Assembly: GCA_037126765.1 (NCBI GenBank)
Contig: JBBCBC010000009.1
Location: 26,062,870 to 26,126,869, forward strand
DNA length: 64,000 nt
Source of the DNA: Stenogyne calaminthoides
Taxonomy: Eukaryota; Streptophyta; Magnoliopsida; Lamiales; Lamiaceae
Reading direction: 5' to 3'
Part shown: positions 45,187 through 56,907 of the stretch, piece by piece
Layout of the letters: the number at the start of each line of letters is the position of its first letter
Position numbering within the stretch: the stretch's first letter is position 1
Translations under genes and position numbers: made by a program
The notes under the pieces: model-generated
What the model was told of the DNA's origin: nothing
The model's database searches: none
Seen by the model: only the letters and a program-made list of their open reading frames with translations

Positions 45187-46062
45187 TTGTCATTTTCTAG
45201 TAATATTAAGCATGCTTCGCATGTGTTAGACATTATTCATTGTGATTTGTGGGGACCGACTCCCATCAAATCGTATGTTGGATATTCATATTATGTGATC
45301 TTTATTGATGACTTCTCTCATTACACTTGGTTTTATCCATTACACCTGAAATCTGATTTTTATGATATATTTGTGCAATTTAAGAATTTGGTGAAAAATC
45401 AATTCTCGTGCAAAATCAAGCAATTTCAGTCTGATGGTGGCACAAAGTTCACTAATAACAGATTGCAGGCATTGTTTAGACAATGTGGTATTCATCACAA
45501 CATTTCTTACCCTTATACCCCTGCTCAAAATGGGCGTGCTGAGCGCAAGCATCGACATATTACTGAAACATGGTTGTCTATGCTTTTCCACTCACATGTG
45601 CCCGTGAAATTTTGGGTTGAGGCTTTTGCTACGGCTGCATACATTATCAACAGGTTACCCTCACCGATTTTACAAAATAAATCACCCTATGAGTTGTTGT
45701 TTAATACTACTCCTGCGTATGATAATTTTCACGTCTTTGGATGTCGTGTTTATCCTTGCTTACGAGATTATGTAACTAACAAACTTTCACCTCGCAGTAT
45801 TCCATGCATCTTTCTTGGTTACAACTCTCGTCACAAGGGGTTTTATTATCTTGATCCCTCCACTTCACGTGCATACATAACTCATCATGCACAATTTGAT
45901 GAGGATAATTTGCCATTTTATGGTGTTTCTAATGTTACTTCACTGACTTTCTTTCAGCAGTTTTGGAGTACTCGATTATTTCTAACCTTCTTGGAGCCCA
46001 TCAAGCAATTTTTTTTTCCATTACAAGGTTCTGCTCCTTCACCATCTCATGTGCGTGACTAG
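45187..46062 (+). CDS. C4 integrase core, 291-codon open frame (fragment of pol)
   Basis: The frame is open through IIHCDLWGPTPIKSYVGYSY, YVIFIDDFSHYTWFYPLHLK, KIKQFQSDGGTKFTNN and SYPYTPAQNGRAERKHRHIT. All three catalytic residues (D in CDLWG, D in SDGG, E in AERKH) are present with the usual spacing. Then come VKFWVEAFATAAYIINRLPS and the C-terminal block VFGCRVYPCLRDY, LSPRSIPCIFLGYNSRHKGF. It was part of a polyprotein; the ATG at 45187 is only the first Met after the TGA at 45184, not a native start. This is the best preserved catalytic domain of any element here. It would join cDNA ends to target DNA. Confidence 0.9.
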   Translation: MSFSSNIKHASHVLDIIHCDLWGPTPIKSYVGYSYYVIFIDDFSHYTWFYPLHLKSDFYDIFVQFKNLVKNQFSCKIKQFQSDGGTKFTNNRLQALFRQCGIHHNISYPYTPAQNGRAERKHRHITETWLSMLFHSHVPVKFWVEAFATAAYIINRLPSPILQNKSPYELLFNTTPAYDNFHVFGCRVYPCLRDYVTNKLSPRSIPCIFLGYNSRHKGFYYLDPSTSRAYITHHAQFDEDNLPFYGVSNVTSLTFFQQFWSTRLFLTFLEPIKQFFFPLQGSAPSPSHVRD

Positions 46063-46464
46063 TCAGCAACCACCTCACATGGTTCCTATCCCTTGTGCTT
46101 TGATCCGTTACAACTTGCTCCACCTCCTATACCGGATATTCCAAATATTCCTACCATCGGTCCCGCTATGTTGAGAAGTCCTTATAAAATCACCTTAAGT
46201 TGGACGTTTCGTCTCATCAAGAGTCGCCGATGCTTTTCCCGGATGTTCCGATTTTGCCACTCCACCGATTTTTCGAGCTGAGGTTGAAATCTTCATCGCC
46301 TTGTCCTCTTTCAATCAAATCGAACCGTGACCTCAACCCTCTCATTTTTGAAATGTCTTGGCAATCCTTGACACGCGACCTTCATGTCCCATTTTCTTAA
46401 GAAGAATAGCATTTTTTTAAGTTAAAACACCCAGTTCCTTTGTTTATAGATATTCAGAATACAT
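46063..46464 (+). other. C4 integrase-RT linker
   Basis: Low-conservation Pro/Ser-rich spacer between integrase and RT (PPPIPDIPNIPTIGPAMLRS readable near 46120). It shows frame breaks and no domain, as expected of this part of copia pol. Confidence 0.6.
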
Positions 46465-47858
46465 TTGCTCACATCACTCATTCGGTATCGCTTCTTACCT
46501 CTATTCATGCTTCAAAATAACCTAAAGGCTTCAAATTTGCCTCTAAATCTCCTGAATGGGTTTCTGCTATGGATGACGAGCTTCGTGCCCTGTGATCAAA
46601 TAATACTTGGGATTTGGTACCAGATCGTGATACATACCGGTGAAAATGATTTTGTGGGATCCAAATGGGTTTTCCATCCTCAAGAAATATCTAGTTGATG
46701 GATCTATTGACCGTTACAAGGCCCGTTTGGTTGCTCGAGATGGTTTTACTCATGACCACTTCACCAATCGGGGTTTAACTACGAACTCCAACATTTCATC
46801 CACGTAGTCAAGGCATCTCTTGATCTCCGAAGAATTATCCTCTCTCTTGTTGTGATTAATGGTTGGTCACTTCATCAACTAGATGTAAACAATGCCTTCC
46901 TTCATGGAATTCTTTGAAAACCTATTTACATGGAGCAACCTCTCGCGCTATAGTGATCCTCATCGTTCTCTCGACCTCCCTTCTTATGTTTGATCAGAAA
47001 GGAGCCTCAACAAGGCTATTTATGGACTCAAACAAGCCCCCGTGCTTGGTTTCAACGTTTCTGCAACTTCTTGGTTACTTTGGCCTTCATCATCCCAAAA
47101 ACGGAAAATGAGGCGATAAAAAATGGAATAAGATTTGAGGAATGGAATAAGATCAAAGAGTGAACTTCGATGCCTTTGTTTCTTGTTCCACTTGTTCTTT
47201 CGTTAGGAACAATATTGCTATATTTATTGGTATATGTGGATGACATCATTGATTCTATTTCGACATCCTAAGCAAAACGAGTGATAACTAACCTTCAAAT
47301 GGCTTTATCATTTTCTTATCTCTGCGAGGAAGGATATTCGATGAAGTAATTCTCGATTGTTCTTATCAAAGGACCTTGGTCATCTTGAAAAGTTTATTTT
47401 CTCGGGTTGGAAGTCTTAACCTATTTTTATATTTTGATGATGGAAATTGTTTTTTAGTTTTGGTCAAAAAACATGTAATAAATATGCATGTGATATCCTA
47501 ATATAGAACTTCGATATGCTTGATGCCAAGGAAACTCCGGTCTCCAAGACGATATCTTTAGCTAATGCAAGACAAGAAAAGAAGATGAACCGGTCGGATT
47601 AATGGTGATCCTATCTCAAGATCCCACCTCATCATGAAGGTCTTTAGTTGGTGCTCTTCCATATTTGACTATCACATGTTTCGCCCGGATCTCTCATATG
47701 GAAGAACGCCTCCGAAAATGATCAACAATAATAACAAAACTTGTTAGTCAATTTGAGTCGATGCTTATCCAATAAGAACCGTCAGACTATAGAACATTTC
47801 TCGAATTTCCCAACACAAAACTCATCTGCGTCCACGTGAAATTTCGGGGTTGAGCGGT
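46465..47858 (+). pseudogene. C4 reverse transcriptase and RNase H start
   Basis: FKFASKSPEWVSAMDDELRA (about 46531-46590), NTWDLVPD, GSKWVFHPQEIS, VDGSIDRYKARLVAR, WSLHQLDVNNAFLHG (46866-46910), then NKAIYGLKQAPRAWF (47010-47055) and ILLYLLVYVDDIID (about 47215-47250; YVDD present) are readable in changing frames. Near 47640, KVFSWCSSIFDYHMFRPDLS resembles the copia RNase H entry. The reading stops at the C5 insertion (TGATT, 47859-47863). Confidence 0.8.
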
Positions 47859-49230
47859 TGATTTGTTAGTGTTAGTGTTTACAAAGAAAATCTATTGTAA
47901 GGACATAATTTTCGATGATATTTAGATTTGATTTAATATTATAGTTCATTTAATATTAATGTATGACAATACATAACTTGTTTGAATATCATGTTTGATT
48001 GTTTGCATTTATTCATGCAAGTGTTCCCATTACAAGTCATTCCTTCACCATTGAGGTTGTGAGAACTCGGATGACTTAAGCATGATTCTCAAATGGCCTC
48101 GATCAAGAGGATCATCAAGAATGGGATATTGATGATGCAATGGAGAGTGTGCGATTCGACAAGACGCATCATACTCTTAGAGAGTGTAGTAAGATCTCAC
48201 CCTATTCATGCTTGCAAAAGAACCTAAAGATAAACCGAAGGTATCTCATGATGGATCTATGATCAAATACCTTGGGAGGGTATTGGTATACCCATCGAGT
48301 TGAAAAAATCTAGTTTGATGTATTTCCACTATTTGTGTCTCAAGTGGTTGTCTCTCAAGGGTTTTAGTGGGAGAACTCACTTTTCGATCCGTAGTCAAGG
48401 CATCTCGATCCTCTCTTGTTGTGATTTGGTTGGTCACTTCATCAACTAGATGTAAACAATGCCTTCCTTCATGGAATTCTTTCAAAACCTATTTTACATG
48501 GAGCAACCTCATCGGCTATAGTGATCCTCATCACTTCTTATGTTTGCCTCAACAAGGCTATTTATGGACTCAAACAAGTCGTAGGCTCAATCTTCTTGGT
48601 TGGTTTGGCCTTCACGCGATAAGTTACACTTCTCTCTCTTTGTTCTTCGTCGTGGAATAATATTGCTATATTTATTGGTATCCCACATCATTGCGTAGTG
48701 ATAACACCTTCATTTGTCTTATCTTCATATTTGATAGTAATTCATTGGTCATCTTAAATCGGGTTGGAAGTCACCTATATCGATGATGGTTTCAATCAAA
48801 AATATGCATGGATATGCCATCGCTCGATATCTTGATTCGTTCTCCACACCTTTAGCTCCCAAAGAATGAATTCATTTTGATCCTATCTCGGATCCCACCT
48901 CACAGGTCTTTAGTTGGTGCTCTTCCATATTTGACTATCTTTTGATTTTGCAATAAATTAATTTCGTGCAAATCCGACTATAGAACATTTTCTCAACCAG
49001 AAAACGATCCTGCGTTACGTGTTGATTTGTTAGTGTTAGTGTCCTAGAGAAAATCTATTCTACCGATGATATTCGGTTTGATTTAATATTATAGTTCATT
49101 TAATATTAATGTATGGCAATGGTCACGAAATTTGTCATTGAGGTTGTGAGAACTCGGATGACTTAAGCATGATTCTCAAATGGCCGATCAAGGATCATCA
49201 AGAATGGGATATTGATGATGCAATGGAGAC
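46804..49230 (+). repeat. Tandem repeat of C4 RT-RNase H plus the C5 LTR start; second unit eroded
   Basis: Unit A (46804-48390) runs from C4 RT through RNase H and the TGATT duplication into the C5 LTR. Unit B (48391-49230) repeats the same order: GTAGTCAAGGCATCTC, the NAFLHGI region, RNase H, TGATT at 49023-49027, then LTR start TGTTAGTG at 49028. B lacks many short pieces; its RT-RNase H part is about 630 bp against 1055 bp. Unit A also carries a copy of a 46499-46530-like RT piece inside its LTR part (48203-48241). Confidence 0.8.
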
Positions 49231-50380
49231 TGGCGCCCTAGATAGAGAGATCTTCAGGGATGGATAAAAAAAACACATGATTTGAGTATTTCCTTTTTAT
49301 TGATACTTTGTGATTGGGCTGCGAATAGCTGGCCATTTGATGTATTTATCTTTTTCGACCATACTCCTTTCAGGTCAACGTAGTCCACTCGATGCCGCAT
49401 TACATCTAATCTATTTGTGTGTTTTCAGCGGTGTTCATTCGTTCTTTTTTGGGGGCGGCATTTCTTGTTTCATTTTTTGGTTGGACTATTTTGAACAAAT
49501 TGATTGACGCTCGATTCCAAATTGGCTATTCCGTTTTTTTGATTAATTGGATTAATCTCCGATGAATGGTTGAAATTGTGGGTTTTGGTTGTCCCGATTA
49601 GAATGTGTTTTGTTTGGGTCAAATTGATGACTATTTTGAACAAATTGGGGCTATTATTTTGATTAATGGAAATCTCGATGAATTTGAAATAGGTCCCCTC
49701 CGCAAATTTTGGAAATTGCACTTGAGCCCTTGGCAAACCAATAAGTGAAATCTGATTTTTAAGTTAATAAGATTAATTTTAAGAATTAGTAATAAAATTT
49801 AGACTTTTATTTGTAATTAATTTGATTAATTGTTGAAGTTTAATAATTTTAAAATTAATTTTTAAAATTAGATTTTAAAATTCATTTTAAAAGAATTATT
49901 AAATCTCACTTGGTTAATTATTTTAATAAAATGTATTAGTTGAACTAATGATGGACCTAATTAATTGGATTAATTAAAAGCTAATATTGATAATGAATTT
50001 AATTATTAAACTTTTTTAAAATTAGATTTTAAAATTATGGTTTAAAGAATTAAACGAGTTATTAATTCCCACTTGGTTAACAATTTAATTTAAATTATGT
50101 TAACGCATTTTACGTCCGCATTATAATTGTTTGAGTAGGCGGCGCCAATAATTGTCGGACCGTATTATTGTTTGGGTAGACGGCGCCCATATAAATGTTA
50201 GTCCGTGTAAATCATGTTTGGGTAGGCGGCGCCCAATAATTGCTCAAATATGATGTAGATTAACATGTTGAATCTCGATTAAGCAATTAATACCCCACCT
50301 TTAAAACGTTCCTCACTAAAATATGGTTTTCTCATTAATTTGATAAGATGTCTTCCATCAAAATTAAAAGTAAACCGGAG
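49231..50380 (+). other. C5 leader, partial
   Basis: AT-rich, non-coding. Matches the later part of the C3 leader (for example the GGGTAGGCGGCGCC blocks at 50131-50235, three times). The first part of the leader and the GC-rich section are deleted. Confidence 0.65.
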
Positions 50381-51330
50381 ATTTCGTTCCAATGAGATGT
50401 GTTTTGGAACAAACAAATTGGCTAGGCCAAATTTTCTGGACTGACACCGAAACATGTGTTTGATGTTAAGGCAAGAGAAGATTGAGTACGTGTTGGACAC
50501 GCCAATCCCGGTTACCCCTGCATCTGGTTCCCTGGGGCAGCCACGTTTGACGTAGCAGCTCAGAAAAAGCATCAAAAGGATGCTTCCCAGACTCAGTGTG
50601 TGATGTTGCTCGGCATGGCTCTCGAATTGCATAGGCAACATGATAAAATGGGTCCCTTCTATATGCTCAAGCATCTGAAGGATCTCTTTGATTCTGAATC
50701 TCATTCTGAGATTTATGAAGTAATGAGAAATCTGTTCAAATGTCGGTTAGCTAAAGAAGAGAAGATTTCAACTCATGTGTTAATGATGATAGGCCTAATT
50801 GAGAATGTTTTCATCCTCCAGTAGCTTCCGGATTCATATTATGGCTTCATTGTGAACTACAATATGAATAAAACGGATGCGACCATGCCTGAACTTCACA
50901 ACGTGCTCAAGACTTTTGAGTTCACTATCACTAAGATGGTGTTCAAAGGAAGGAGCGGGTAGACAATGATGTGTGCCTCTACTATAAGTAGAAGAGGGCA
51001 CTAGAAGAAGGACTATAAGGTTCTGGTTGCTAAAAGAAAGGCATTAGGTGCTTCTGCCACTACAACATCTATATTTGTTATTAAGATAAACATGTTCATT
51101 AATAGCGCTAACTGCTTGGTATTAGATACTGGATGTGGCTCTCACATTTGTACGAATGTGAAGGGGCTAATGTGTCTTAGGGCAGTTAGGGCGGGTGAAG
51201 TCGTCTTACACGTGGAAATGGAGCAAGAGTTGCTACTGAACGTGTGGGGACTTATGTGTTAGACTCACCCTTTGGTTTTAGATTAGAACTTAATGATTGT
51301 CATCTAGTTCTTTCTATTACTCGCAACATG
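50380..51330 (+). pseudogene. C5 gag and protease remnant
   Basis: Capsid blocks include MLKHLKDLFDSESHSEIYEV (50663-50722), FKCRLAKEEKISTHVL and, after a stop at 50821, LPDSYYGFIVNYNMNKTDAT. The zinc knuckle reads CLYYK- and is destroyed by Cys-to-Tyr changes and a stop. The protease motif VLDTGCGSHICTNV (about 51119-51160) keeps DTG. Stops at 50821 and 50960 and later shifts disable it. Confidence 0.8.
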
Positions 51331-51343
51331 TATTTGTTGCATT

Positions 51344-52316
51344 ATGGATATGATGTTCTTAATATACAAAATAAAAGACTCAAACTTAATAATCATGAAA
51401 ACCCGACTTACTTATGGCATTGTAGAACTTGATCATGTAAACGAGAAAAGAATTACAAGGTTAAGAAAGTTAGACTACTTAACCCCATTTGACTTTGAGT
51501 CTTATGATAATTGCGAATCTTGTCTCAAGGGCAAGGTGATCAACAAATTCTTTTCTGGGAGAGGGGTTCGTGCCAAAGAAGTTTTAGAGTTGATCCACAA
51601 CAATGTATGTGGACCATTGCCCACTCTAGCTATGGGTCACTTTGGATACTTCATCGTTTTTACTGATGATTTCTCAAGATACGAATACGTGTATCTTATG
51701 AAACACAAATTCAAATCTTTTGAGAAATTCAAAGAGTTTAAGGCTGAAGTAGCGAAGTAACTAGGTAAGAGTATCAAGACTCTTTGATCAGATCGAGGAA
51801 GGGAATACCTTAGCCGTGAATTCACTAATTACTTGAAGTTACATGAAATTCAGTCACAATGGACTCCTCCCGGAACACCTCACATGAACGGTGTGTCCGA
51901 GAGGAGAAACTGAACCCTGTTAGACATGGTGAGGTCCATGATAAGTTTTTCCTGTCTTCCAACATTCTTATGGGATACGTGTTACAAACCTCAATTTACA
52001 TTCTGAATAGGATTCCATCTAAATCGGTTGAGCATACACCATATGAACCATGGTGTGGCAAGAAGCTAACTTTTACACATATCTAACATGGGGTTGCCCC
52101 GTGATTGTGAAAAGGAATGCTTACCGACAAGTTGGAATCCAAATGTGAAAATGGTTACTTTGTGGGATATCCAAAGGAAACTAAAGAATATTACTTATAT
52201 CCACTTGAGAAGCAATCAGTGATTGTTTCTAGGCAAACCAAGTTTCTCGAAGAAGATTATGTCTTTAAGGAACAAGGTCGTAAGCTGATAGAACTTGAAA
52301 AAATTCAAGAACCATA
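51344..52316 (+). pseudogene. C5 pre-integrase and integrase
   Basis: The zinc domain reads HVNEKRITRLRKLDYLTPFD and CESCLKGKVINKFFSGRG. The core has LIHNNVCGPLPTLAMGHFGY (first catalytic Asp replaced: N in place of D in HSDVCG), FIVFTDDFSRYEYVYLMKHK, a stop at 51786 in the L-R-SD block, and TPPGTPHMNGVSERRN with Glu present. The C-terminal block continues to FLEEDYVFKEQGRKLIELEK. Several stops (51760, 51786, 51913). Confidence 0.85.
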
Positions 52317-52599
52317 AATTAATAAAGAGACTGATATCTTGTCAAAGCAACATGACAAGAAATCAGTGGGAGCATTCAACAACTTTCACGGTGGGAGTCT
52401 TTCACTAGGTGATCATCTTTCAGCCAGTGGGAGCATAATTGGAGTTGGCTTGCCTGTGCAAGAACCTCCAAGTGGGCTGAATAAAAACAACATAGTTCAA
52501 ACTCCCCCAAGAGGCATCTGAAAGTGTAGCTCTTGAGGACTCTCCGGACATTGATGAAATCAATGCACCACAAATTTTTCATGATCAGAATGTACAGCC

Positions 52600-53480
52600 T
52601 GCACAACCACAGCTCTGTAAGTCAATTAGGAATCGTAATCCGCCCATTAGATACGGTTACCTCTTGGAGGAACTGGATAATGTGGACATACCGGATAAAG
52701 ACGATCCTAATACTTACTCTGAAGCAATATCAGATATTGATTCAGGGAAGTGGCATGAAGCCATGAAATCCGAGATGGACTCGATGTACACCAATCAAGT
52801 CTGAGACTTGGTTGAGTTGCCTAAAGGGGTTAGACCCATATGTTGCGATTGGGTCTTCAAGCGTAAGACTGATGCAAATGGCAAAGTACAAACCTATAAA
52901 GCTAGGTTGGTAACGAAGGGTTATAGTCAAAACGAAAGCCATTGACTATGACGAGACCTTCTCACCAGTTGCAAAGATCAAGTCCATTCGAATTTTACTT
53001 GCGATAGCAGCACACTATGATTATGAGATTTGATAGATGGATGTCAAAATAGCTTTCCTCAATGTAAACATTGATAAGGAAGTATTTATGACTCAACCGG
53101 AAGGTTTTACATCTAAGTCAAATTCTAATCTAGTATGCAAGCTAAAGATATCCATTTATGGATTGAAGCAAGCTTCTAGGAGTTGGAATATCCGATTTGA
53201 TGAAGATATCAAGTCCTTTTGACTTCATCATAAATTTGGAAGATCCTTGCGTTTATTGTAAACGCATCGGAAAGAATATTGTTTTCATAATCGTATATGT
53301 CGACGACATATTGATTTTGGGAAACAATATCCCGTTAATGCAGTCCGTTAAAGATTTGTTGTTAAAGACCTTCATGATGAAGGGTCTTTGTGAAGCTGCT
53401 ACATCCTAGGGATCAAGATCCACAAGGATAGATCCAAGAGGATGTTGGGGCAGCACAGTCCACCTATGTAGATAAGGTGT
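52600..53480 (+). pseudogene. C5 reverse transcriptase
   Basis: IDSGKWHEAMKSEMDSMYTN (about 52738-52797), a stop at 52802, then LVELPKGVRPICCDWVFKRK and VQTYKARLVTKGYSQ. FSPVAKIKSIRILLAIAAHY is followed by a TGA at 53031 in place of the conserved Trp, the same position as in C3. Then MDVKIAFLNVNIDKEVF, KISIYGLKQASRSWNIRFDE and IIVYVDDILILGNN with YVDD intact. Non-functional. Confidence 0.9.
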
Positions 53481-54180
53481 TGAAGCGTTTTGCGATGGAG
53501 AACTCTAAGAGAGGATCTCTATCGGCAAATCATGGGATAAAACTATTAAAGAAGGATTATTCTTCTGTTGAAGCTGATATCAAGCACATGAAAGATGTCC
53601 CATATGCATATGCAATTGGGTCAATCATGTACGCCATGACTTGCACAAGGTCAAACGTGGCCTACGCTATCAACATCACTGGTAGATACAAACAGAATCC
53701 GGGTGAGTCTCACTAGATTGCTTTCAAGACCATTCTGAAGTATCTTAGACGAACTAAAGAATGTTTCCTTGTCTATGGTGGACAGTCAGAACTAGTAGTG
53801 ACTGGTTATGCTGACGCAAGTTTCCAATCCAACTGTGATGATTACAAACCACAGTCAGGTTATGTTTCACTCTCAATGATGGGGCGGTCAGTTGGAATAG
53901 TTCCAAGCTGAAGACGACCGCAGATTCAACAACCGAAGCTGAGTACATTGCTGTATCAGAAGCCTCAAGGAGGCTGTCTGGATTTTATGGTTCTTAAGAA
54001 AACTAGGGGTAGTTCCGAGTGCCAGTTGTCTAATAAACTTGTATTGAGACAACGTTAGTGTGATTGCCCAAGCAAAGGAACCGAGATCGACAAGCAGTAT
54101 CAGGCTTATCATTTGATCCGATAGATCATAACGATAGGAGAAATATAATTAAAATGTATTCCCACATATTTAATTTGGCA
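53477..54180 (+). pseudogene. C5 RNase H and pol C-terminus
   Basis: LKRFAMENSKRGSLSANHGI, AYAIGSIMYAMTCTRSNVAY, then a stop at 53714. TGYADASFQSNCDDYKPQSG (about 53800-53860) is RNase H. TTADSTTEAEYIAVSE (about 53918-53965) carries the conserved Glu, and QAKEPRS appears near 54070-54090. The tail breaks off at the 3' LTR junction near 54216. Confidence 0.85.
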
Positions 54181-54216
54181 GATCTTTTCACCATAACACT
54201 GAGAGTTCATGTACAC

Positions 54217-55604
54217 ACTCAGATGACTTAAGCATGATTCTCAAATGGCCCCGATCAAGGATAATCAAGAATGGGATATTGATGATGCAACTGAGATTGG
54301 TGTGCGATTTGCATCATACTCTTAGAGAGTGTAGTAAGATCTCACTTACTACGAGATACTAGGTATCTCATGATGGATGCACAAATACTTTAGAGGGTAT
54401 TGGTATACCCATCCGAGAAACCGTTTGATGTATTTCCGCTATATGTGTCTACGGGTGTCTCGGTTAGTGGGAGCGACGCGATACTCCTTTGACTTGAGGT
54501 CAATACGCACGACATGTGTGGAGTGATGAACTTTAACCATGATCGACGCTTGCACCCGTCTATGGGTAGATATGGCTTGGATTGGGTTCATCACGAAGTG
54601 CATGTGCGTGGTAGTTGAGCCAAGAATATGATTCATTCCTCAATGTGGATTTAGAGAGAATACTCATCTTCTCATCATAATTGGATCAAAGTCATCGCCG
54701 ATGCACGTCAACTTAGACTTTGTGGCTAAGTGTGACATACATGATCAATTAGTGATTAGAGATAATATGATTAAGTTATTTGAATAGACACTTCATCATT
54801 TCAAGACTTAATCGAGTATTCTCGAATGAAAGGAGGAAATCGTAATAGCCTATGTTTCAGTTACAGGTAGTTGCACGTTTCTCGCAACATACCTCATATA
54901 TTGAGAATGTCTGATTTATTGTCTAGGGTTCAATTAAGATCGTTAGTTTGACTAATCACTCGATATATGAGGGCCTATGGGTCACACAACAAGTAGTTCC
55001 TTTTTACGGATTATAGTTGGTTGATTAAATGTTAAATTGGATTTAATATTTAATTTATGGAGAATTAATTAATAATATATTAATTTAGAATTAATTATTA
55101 TTAATGTTTAATTAAATTGGATTTAATTAAATAGGATTCCCAATAATAATATATGGAATATTATTATAGGATTTAATATATATGGAATCAAATCCGTAGA
55201 GATTTGATATACATGAGAATTAAATCCGTAGAGATTTTATATATGGGAAATAAATCTAAAAGATTTATTTTATGAGATTAGGGATTTTATTTCCTAATCA
55301 GGTTAGCTTAAGATTTAAGCTGGACTTCTCCTATATATATGAGATCTTGGGAATTCACGAACAACGTTAGTTCAAATTCTCTCCATAAAATCTAGAGTTA
55401 GAATTTTTCTAGCAAATTTATCTCGGGATTCAACGCTGGCAAATCCGTGCAAGTCCATAGTAGAGAAATATGTGTACGATTTACTATAAGATTTCTCTTT
55501 ATGTTTATACGTATTCAATTATGGAATTACGTGTTCGTTGTTGGTGAACTGTTTATTTCCGCTTGCGCATGTATTATGTGTTTACGTGCCTCTAAATTCC
55601 AACA
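54217..55604 (+). repeat. C5 3' LTR, first part deleted
   Basis: Joins pol at CACACT/CAGATGAC. The purine tract and about the first 205 bp of the LTR are gone. TATA-like CCTATATATATGAG is near 55330. Ends AAATTCCAACA at 55604, followed by TGATT. Confidence 0.88.
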
Positions 55605-56118
55605 TGATTACGGGATCCGTTTTACTCGTGGGCGTCCTTCTCTTTTGTCCTACTCGGACCCCGACTAGGCTCGCTGTTTGGACACCAGACGATCCACTTA
55701 TGGATACTCCATATTTTTGGGTCCAAATCTTGTCTCTTGGAGTGCAAAGAAACAACCTACTATCTCTCACTCCAGTTGCGAATCTGAATATCGAGCCCTT
55801 GCAAATGCTGCCTCAGAGGTTATTTGGGTCACTCTTCTTCTCCGAGAGCTTCATGCGACACTTCCTTCGTCGCCTATCCTGATGTGTGATAACAAGAGTG
55901 CACTCTTTATGAGTCAAAATCCAGTAGCTCACAAACGTGCTAAGCCTATTGACATTGACTACCACCTCGTTCGGGAGCTAGTTTTAGATGGTCGTCTTTC
56001 CACACAGTTTGTGCCATCACAGCTTCAACTAGCTGATATTTCCACCAAGGGCTTACCACGTCCCCTTTTTGAGTTCTTTTGTTCCAAGCTCTGCATTGGG
56101 CCCCACCCACATCGTTTG
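55605..56118 (+). pseudogene. C4 RNase H, C-terminal part, after C5
   Basis: YGIRFTRGRPSLLSYSD leads in and, after a frame break near 55668, the 160-codon frame DTRRSTYGYSIFLGPNLVSW, SSCESEYRALANAASEVIWV, LCDNKSALFMSQNPV-like and HLVRELVLDGRLSTQFVPSQ continues to KGLPRPLFEFF. SESEYRA carries the catalytic Glu and CDNKSA the next Asp. This is a well kept RNase H tail. The short frame-break region is its only visible damage here. Confidence 0.88.
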
Positions 56119-56126
56119 GGGGGGGG

Positions 56127-56303
56127 TATTAGACTTGCCTCGGTCAAAGATACACCTTGAGAATATATATATCTTTGTAAATAGTGTAAATATTAATTCC
56201 TTGGTTGTACATATTCCAATGGTACCTTGTATCTCTACATAAATTGAATGACACACAGCAGACTCCTCGATTGAGGAATTCCAATCAATCTCAATTCCTT
56301 ACA
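56127..56303 (+). repeat. C4 3' LTR, 177 bp
   Basis: Preceded by the purine tract TTTGGGGGGGGG (56115-56126). Starts TATTAGACTTGCC and ends TTCCTTACA, then GAATC. The LTR begins TA, not TG, in both copies. Confidence 0.9.
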
Positions 56304-56866
56304 GAATCCAATCACAATGGACTCCTCCGGGGATGCCGCAGATGAATGGTGTATCCGAGAGGAGAAACCGAATCTTGTTAGACATGGTAAGGTCCATGAT
56401 GAGATTTTCAACACTTTCGACATTCTTATGGGGATACGCGTTACAAACCTCAATCTACATTCTAGATAGGATCCCATCTAAATCGGTTGAGCATACACCA
56501 TACGAGTTGTGGTGTGGCAAGAAGCCAGCTTTTTCACATATTAAAACATGGGGTTGCCCTGTGTTTGTGAAAAAGATGCTTACTGATAAGTTGGAATCCA
56601 AAGATGAAAAGGGTTACCTTGTGGGATATCCTAAGGAAACAAAAGGATATTACTTCTATCTACCTGAGAAACAAACAGTAATTGTTTCTAGGCAGACCAG
56701 GTTCCTCGAAGAAGACTATGTCTTCAAGGAACAAGGTCGTAAGTTGATAGAACTTGAAGAAATTCAAGAACCACAAATTAACAAGGAGATTGATGTCTTG
56801 TCAAAGCAACACGACAAAGAATCAGTGGAGCATTCAACAGCTCACATGGTGGAAGTTTATCACTAA
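56304..56866 (+). pseudogene. C3 integrase, C-terminal half, after C4
   Basis: Resumes with IQSQWTPPGMPQMNGVSERR, supplying the catalytic Glu (SERRN). WGYALQTSIYILDRIPSKSV, FSHIKTWGCPVFVKKML and FLEEDYVFKEQGRKLIELEE follow, open to a stop at 56864. Together with 42325-42958 it forms a nearly clean integrase split exactly between the second Asp and the Glu. Confidence 0.92.
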
Positions 56867-56907
56867 ATGATCCTCTTTCAGCTAGTGGGAACGTAATTGG
56901 AGTTGCA

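Larger units (their letters stand above)
47864..55604 (+). mobile_element. C5: Ty1/copia of the C3 family, duplication TGATT
   Basis: TGATT lies at 47859-47863 and 55605-55609. The 5' LTR is represented by two incomplete starts (47864-48374 and 49028-49230). Most of the LTR, the primer site and the GC-rich leader are missing. The internal part runs 49231-54216 (leader, gag, protease, integrase, RT, RNase H). The 3' LTR lacks its first part and spans about 54217-55604. It inserted into C4 RNase H; C4 resumes at 55605 with DYGIRFTRGRPSLLS. Confidence 0.9.
42959..56303 (+). mobile_element. C4: Ty1/copia (Ale/Retrofit-like), duplication GAATC, split by C5
   Basis: Short LTRs begin TATTAGA and end TTCCTTACA (42959-43181 and 56127-56303). 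GAATC lies at 42954-42958 and 56304-56308. The primer site TGGTATCAG follows at 43182, and a G-run purine tract precedes the 3' LTR. Short LTRs and the integrase/RT sequence point to the Ale/Retrofit group. C5 sits in the RNase H region, and part of RT-RNase H is tandemly repeated. Confidence 0.92.
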
